From positions 3,109,388 to 3,120,027 of the forward strand of contig FN649758.1 in assembly GCA_000310025.1 (NCBI GenBank): a stretch of 10,640 bases of DNA, given 5' to 3'. Below, piece after piece: positions 8,701-10,640 of this stretch (within the stretch, counting starts at the first letter, position 1; every line of letters starts with the position of its first letter). The stretch comes from Ectocarpus siliculosus (lineage: Eukaryota > Sar > Phaeophyceae > Ectocarpales > Ectocarpaceae). Made by a program: the position numbers and the translations under genes. Below the pieces are notes generated by a model. That model did not search any database. It had not been told where the DNA came from and was given only the letters and a program-made list of their open reading frames with translations.

Positions 8701-9981
8701 ACGCCGCCGGGAGCGTCAGCAGCATGGACTGGGACCCTTCCCCGACCTCGAAACAGATCGCGATGCCTCCCTCGTCGTCCTCGATTGGCGGGGGGGCGGG
8801 GAGAGGGGGGAGCGGTGTAAGTCGGAGCGGAGGAGGTCAGGGAGGAGCAGGAGGAGGAGGCGTGATGTCGAGGAGGGCGTCGGGGTTGATATTCGCGGAC
8901 AGGGTCGGCATCACCAGGATTCCGGACCGGGCTTGGACTATCGCGCTCGACTACCTAGAGCTGGGCGAGGTGGGTGGTATGGCAGGCGTCCTACCTGGTG
9001 GCACCATTTGGCATCCGCGCCGCGCGTGTATGTAAGAACTGCTGTGTCTTTAGTTGGAGCGTTTAAAACGCCGGCCATTGGCTGGCTGAAGAGGCGCCGA
9101 TCTGAGCGAAGCGCCGAGGCTGCGGGGGGGGGCGCAAGAGAACAGGAGTGGCGGGGGGGGATAGGCAAGAAGGGGCCCCGACATATCGGGTCCAGGCAAG
9201 CGTTGTTTTGTTTAGAAGAAGTAGAGACAAGAGCGGGGGGCTTGTGGGCAGGGCATTTTTGGTACGTCTCGTGCGTGCTTGAATGGTGTACATCTCTGCA
9301 CATTCCCCTGCACTATACTTGTAGCGGACCACCTACTGTAGCTGATTATGTGCGTGAGTTATTTGTCGTATATACCTCGAAACATCACCCACGACAAGCC
9401 CATGTTTTGTTGTTGGTCGTATCGTGGCGTCATGGCGATTGACCCACCGCCTCTCTTTCGTTGAGCCCTTTGAAGCCGAGATCGAGCCATTCGACTGTTC
9501 AGCGCTGAGTAGTCGAAAAATAGTTCGATTTCGTCTTCTGACTAACCACCGCGGGCGAAGACAGAGCCCCGATGACGCATGTACGGGACCGCCTTCGCGA
9601 GAGATTAAGTTGATGAGGATGAGGATGAGGAAATGGAACAGGGAGGGGGTACGCAGACCGTATTCCATGACCCTGACCCTAACCCAACTTCCCCGATTGT
9701 GTGCTTCATCCAACATGTTAAACCTTTTCACCTTTTCGAAAAACCCTGCGAAAGCTACTTCTGTATGTGCGATACATAGCGTCGGTCATTTTTTTTTCTC
9801 TTGTTGCGCATGCCGTTTCCGCCCAGGGCATGAGGTGCCGGCAGCTTGGGCGCGCCTTCCGCGACACCGTTGAGGCCTCGCTGTCCGTGCTGGCCTTGTC
9901 CGGCGTGAACACCATCACCTGGGCCACTCCAGACAACCTGGCCTTCCTCACACGGTTCAAGAACGTACGGACGTTGCACTG
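2525..9981 (+). CDS. F-box-like protein with predicted leucine-rich repeats (partial at right edge)
   Basis: This is the plus-strand gene model with exons 2525-2656, 7688-7814, 8650-8969 and 9827-9981. Intron phases are 0, 1, 0 and then 2 at the last donor, and the joined frame is open for 244 codons plus two bases. The protein begins MSFRGRPSLSG, has a short charged helix (about residues 24-44), an Ala-rich stretch, and a Ser/Gly-rich linker (about 115-155). An F-box-like motif lies around residues 172-215 (ITRIPDRAWTIALDYLELGE, then CRQLGRAFRDTV across the intron). It is followed by ITWATPDNLAFLTRF and NVRTLHW, the usual look of a first leucine-rich repeat. F-box proteins link SKP1-cullin-RING ubiquitin ligases to substrates, and the repeats would bind the target. 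The motif is divergent and the remaining exons lie to the right. The link across the 5-kb intron is the weakest part; another small exon could be missing. Confidence 0.6.
2661..2707 (+). repeat. (CAG)5 and (GA)n microsatellite at the 5' end of intron 1
   Basis: Five CAG units (2661-2675) run straight into about 16 GA units (2675-2707). The array begins only four bases after the predicted donor GT at 2657. The CAG copies also present a series of AG dinucleotides close to the donor. Confidence 0.95.
3900..5282 (-). pseudogene. Decayed Helitron replicase/helicase, Helitron-like N-terminal region
   Basis: Minus-strand reading frames carry, in the order expected of the Helitron helicase-like N-terminal domain, these blocks: CKHCSARMWKEE (from 5063), LHGRPYHRI (from 4856), VRMYIDDHE, QQLREHNSWVKQY (around 4682), HTLQQYPLLY (from 4431), GDSGWSPG (from 4390), LVFQQL (from about 4279) and LRVTFTAN (from 4026). 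The first 217 codons (5282-4632) are open; after that the frame changes at least three times, so the copy is dead. Intact Helitron proteins continue with the HUH replication-initiator domain and a PIF1-type helicase; neither is seen here, so the fragment is truncated near 3900. Helitrons move by rolling-circle replication. The copy is antisense to the F-box-like gene and lies in its first intron. No ATG starts the open part and no CTRR end with hairpin was placed. Confidence 0.8.
5230..5486 (+). pseudogene. Frame-broken coding fragment with a CxxC motif, possibly transposon-derived
   Basis: Two coding-like stretches in different frames lie back to back on the plus strand. One reads LRKEWETAINATADERKAK (about 5253-5310), and the next reads NSAKNAAKKAARDAF and continues to AVGKRCRKCKRTDPTIRG (about 5320-5478). 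Both have regular GC-rich codons and charged helical composition. The CRKCKR piece has the CxxC spacing of a small zinc-binding motif, but no matching His or Cys pair is clear downstream. The frame shift near 5310-5320 says it is not expressed intact. Its last part is inside the left arm of the foldback at 5424-5652. Which protein it came from is not recognised. Confidence 0.45.
5424..5652. mobile_element. Foldback / inverted-repeat element
   Basis: Two nested pairs of arms face each other. The outer arms 5424-5468 and 5608-5652 are 45 nt with only two mismatches. The inner arms 5480-5520 and 5535-5575 are 41 nt with five mismatches around a 14-nt loop (5521-5534). The arms are separated by 11 nt on the left and 32 nt on the right, so the two pairs form one long hairpin with a bulge. 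The left outer arm contains the CRKCK-coding sequence and the right arm its inverted copy. This fits a foldback or MITE-type element, or an inverted duplication at a transposon end. No flanking target-site duplication was identified. Confidence 0.75.
5706..5937 (-). CDS. Possible minus-strand terminal exon, unknown protein
   Basis: On the minus strand a long T-rich tract ending CTCCGCAG (5938-5940) precedes an open frame that enters in phase 2 and stops at TGA (5706-5708), about 77 codons. The peptide goes from a Ser/Pro-rich start to VRCIRGGRNISIVRTTPDS, DLEYIRPRDKLLNRPYS and the stop, with GC-rich third positions. The acceptor and composition look genuine, but I found no certain upstream exon; 6390-6600 has coding-like stretches on both strands. 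It could belong to a gene nested in the intron or to the same transposon as the Helitron remnant. No family is recognised. Confidence 0.3.
5941..6631. other. Intronic stretch without a supported gene
   Basis: About 690 bases lie between the possible antisense exon and the tandem duplication. The GC-rich part at 6400-6600 is open in several frames on both strands (for example a plus-strand frame ending at 6552 and a minus-strand frame reading VPAGVAVVLQRQTESLRRLR). No pair of splice sites fixes an exon. A GGTGGT-rich run lies at 6584-6600. Confidence 0.3.
6632..7341 (+). repeat. Diverged tandem duplication, period near 386 bp
   Basis: Unit 1 (6632 to about 7010) and unit 2 (7018 to about 7341) share, in order, ATTTTGAC-GAG, the TGCGCGAAAAAA-GGGG tract, GGGGCGACCTCGCA, GTCGATTTGGAGCAAACACC, AGAGACGTTTAAC-TGCCCAA and a CGCAG-GGCTCTT block. 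The shared tail is GCTTAC..GTGATGAT....CTCTGCTGTG followed by AAATA. The middle differs by indels, so unit 2 is shorter. Each unit has an open stretch, but frames are not kept between units, which argues against a protein-coding array. The two copies abut almost directly, which suggests a local duplication of one repeat. Confidence 0.8.
7688..7814 (+). CDS. F-box-like gene, second coding exon
   Basis: The acceptor TTTGCACAG (7679-7687) opens 42 codons plus one base, ending AGTG|GTGAGT with a near-consensus donor at 7815. Only one of the three frames is open; it reads ARPDCQSMIDDVLTSCLPVA and then an Ala/Glu-rich tail. Entry in phase 0 matches exon 1, and exit in phase 1 matches the exon at 8650. 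This stretch is short of any known motif. Confidence 0.65.
7825..7850 (+). repeat. Poly-G tract, potential G-quadruplex
   Basis: Three G runs of 8, 7 and 9 bases are separated by single C bases, starting 10 nt after the donor GT of intron 2. It lies on the sense strand, so the transcript could fold as a G-quadruplex next to the 5' splice site. Confidence 0.85.
7862..8012 (+). mobile_element. tRNA-like / SINE-like dispersed repeat
   Basis: The head reads CATGCCGTAGTCGGTAGATC (from 7867) followed by GTTGGCCTCGCATCCC. This resembles the D-arm and anticodon arm of a tRNA; the CCTCGCAT part is like tRNA-Ala with anticodon CGC. The acceptor stem and a good B box are not seen. After the head comes about 110 bp shared with the left edge of the window, and the element ends in an A-rich stretch (8008-8022). 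Head, body and A-rich tail is the plan of a tRNA-derived SINE. The tRNA origin is inference. Confidence 0.5.
8650..8969 (+). CDS. F-box-like gene, third coding exon (Ser/Gly linker and N-terminal half of the F-box)
   Basis: The exon enters in phase 1, completing an Ala codon, and is open to GAG|GTGGGT at 8970, leaving in phase 0. The acceptor is a CAGCAG tandem, so the exon may also begin at 8653; both choices keep the frame and differ by one residue. It encodes Ala-rich, then Ser- and Gly-rich sequence (with the G-run 8790-8810), then DRVGITRIPDRAWTIALDYL ELGE, the first helix region of an F-box-like motif. Coding support is strong toward the 3' end. Confidence 0.75.
8970..9826 (+). other. 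Third intron of the F-box-like gene
   Basis: The intron splits the F-box-like motif in phase 0; donor GTGGGT, acceptor in a T-rich tract ending CCGCCCAG (9824-9826). It contains G-rich runs near 9125-9162, a GATGAG run at 9611-9630, and a telomere-like CCCTGACCCTAACCC at 9669-9683. No exon or transposon is recognised. Confidence 0.65.
9827..9981 (+). CDS. F-box-like gene, fourth coding exon (C-terminal half of the F-box, first LRR)
   Basis: 51 codons plus two bases lie between a strong acceptor and TG|GTGAGG. The peptide GMRCRQLGRAFRDTVEASLS completes the F-box-like helices (CRxLxRAFRD is typical of the second half). VNTITWATPDNLAFLTRF and KNVRTLHW then look like the start of a leucine-rich repeat. 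Codon use is strongly GC3-biased. It ends in phase 2, so the gene continues beyond this exon; no further exon is seen before the window ends. Confidence 0.8.
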
Positions 9982-10640
9982 GTGAGGAATTGAACTTTTC
10001 GCGAGGGTGGGGGGAGTGTACTCATAGGGGTGCATACCGTAGTCGTTAGACCATTGACCCCGAAGGGCGGGGAGATGCCACTCGTTCGCTGGTTGCTTTG
10101 GCCGTTGGCAAATGAATAAGAGCGTAGCTGATTACGCCTGCTGCTAAAAGGCAGTGGCGCCGACTAGTGCGACAGAGATTAAACCTCCCGAAGAACTCCC
10201 TTCAGCAACACGTGTAACAGACATGTAGCGCGTAGCAGCCGTAGAGAGGTGCCGCCGGAGCCCGTGCTGTTTTTGTGTGATTGCGTGCCCCAACCGAAGC
10301 ATAAATTCGTATGGTACCTAGTGAACGAAGCTTTCCAAGTGTCAATGTACATCGAGGCGTCTACTCCCCTCTCAACGTACGTAGTCAGCACTTTTTGTAA
10401 TGCAGTCTGCGGACTCCCCCTCCCCCCCGGGCGCGCGTTCCCATGTGCCGACGCGCGAAATAGTGTGAACGCCGTAAAAGCTGTGATTTATCGATCACCG
10501 TTCGTAGGAACCAAAACAATAGCGTAAAGCGAAGCGCTCTTCCCTGTTATCCCCCCCTCCTCGTCCTCGTCCAAAGTCTAACCGCTATGGCAGGGGAAAC
10601 AGGGGTACCCCCCCCCCCCCGTTACGCTAAACAGGTAGGT
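9982..10640 (+). other. Fourth intron of the F-box-like gene, incomplete
   Basis: It starts GTGAGG at 9982 and holds a short G-rich run, the tRNA-like repeat head at 10020-10110, an open but unsupported plus-strand frame (10249-10527) and a 13-base C run (10608-10620). No acceptor with a convincing exon is seen before the edge. Confidence 0.5.
10020..10110 (+). repeat. Second tRNA-like repeat copy
   Basis: ACTCATA, a G-rich spacer and then CATACCGTAGTCGTTAGACC (from 10033) align with the head at 7857-7890. They are followed by ACCCC-GAAGGGC-GGGG, a hairpin with a 7-nt loop where a tRNA anticodon arm would be, and by CTCGTTCGCTGG, which recalls a weak B box. After the head it diverges from the copy at 7862. 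Confidence 0.5.

Noticed and set aside
9424-9873. Plus-strand open frame of 149 codons running into the fourth exon
   Set aside because: It reads the exon at 9827 in a different frame from the one that joins the F-box halves, and most of it lies in the intron.
10249-10527. Plus-strand open frame of 92 codons
   Set aside because: No clear acceptor at the needed phase, mixed codon use and no motif. It could be a relic, but is not supported.

Overview
The window is nuclear eukaryotic DNA, not bacterial. Coding sequence comes in short exons with GT-AG borders, pyrimidine-rich acceptors and matching phases, separated by introns of 0.5 to 5 kb that carry microsatellites, decayed transposon sequence and dispersed repeats. 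High GC in exons, Ser/Ala/Gly-rich linkers, CAG/TCC/GA microsatellites, poly-G tracts and closely spaced genes on opposite strands suggest a stramenopile, most likely a brown alga like Ectocarpus. That assignment is inference from style; no marker gene proves it.

Layout. (1) About 400-2057, minus strand: part of a gene with a long first exon (start near 2057) that looks like a mitochondrial presequence followed by Ser/Gly-rich and acidic segments. A very convincing 38-codon exon lies at 796-909, and a weaker candidate exon at 418-517. (2) 2058-2524: a short divergent spacer, probably a bidirectional promoter or 5' UTRs, with a 25-bp tandem duplication. (3) 2525-9981, plus strand: a gene whose exons 2525-2656, 7688-7814, 8650-8969 and 9827-9981 join in one open frame. 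Its last two exons encode an F-box-like motif followed by what looks like the start of leucine-rich repeats; the gene runs off the right edge.

The 5-kb first intron of the F-box-like gene holds most of the accessory material. It has a decayed Helitron replicase/helicase N-terminal region on the minus strand (about 3900-5282), a large near-perfect foldback whose arms include a frame-broken coding fragment (5230-5652), a possible minus-strand terminal exon (5706-5937), and a diverged tandem duplication with a period near 386 bp (6632-7341).

The most unusual pattern is a short tRNA-like sequence (core CATRCCGTAGT) that occurs 39, 52 and 51 nt downstream of three different predicted 5' splice sites (one on the minus strand, two on the plus strand). 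The longest copy is also related to the sequence at the left edge of the window. This could be a tRNA-derived SINE family or an introner-like element with a preferred position in introns.

All gene models here are hand-built from splice signals and reading frames without transcript data.
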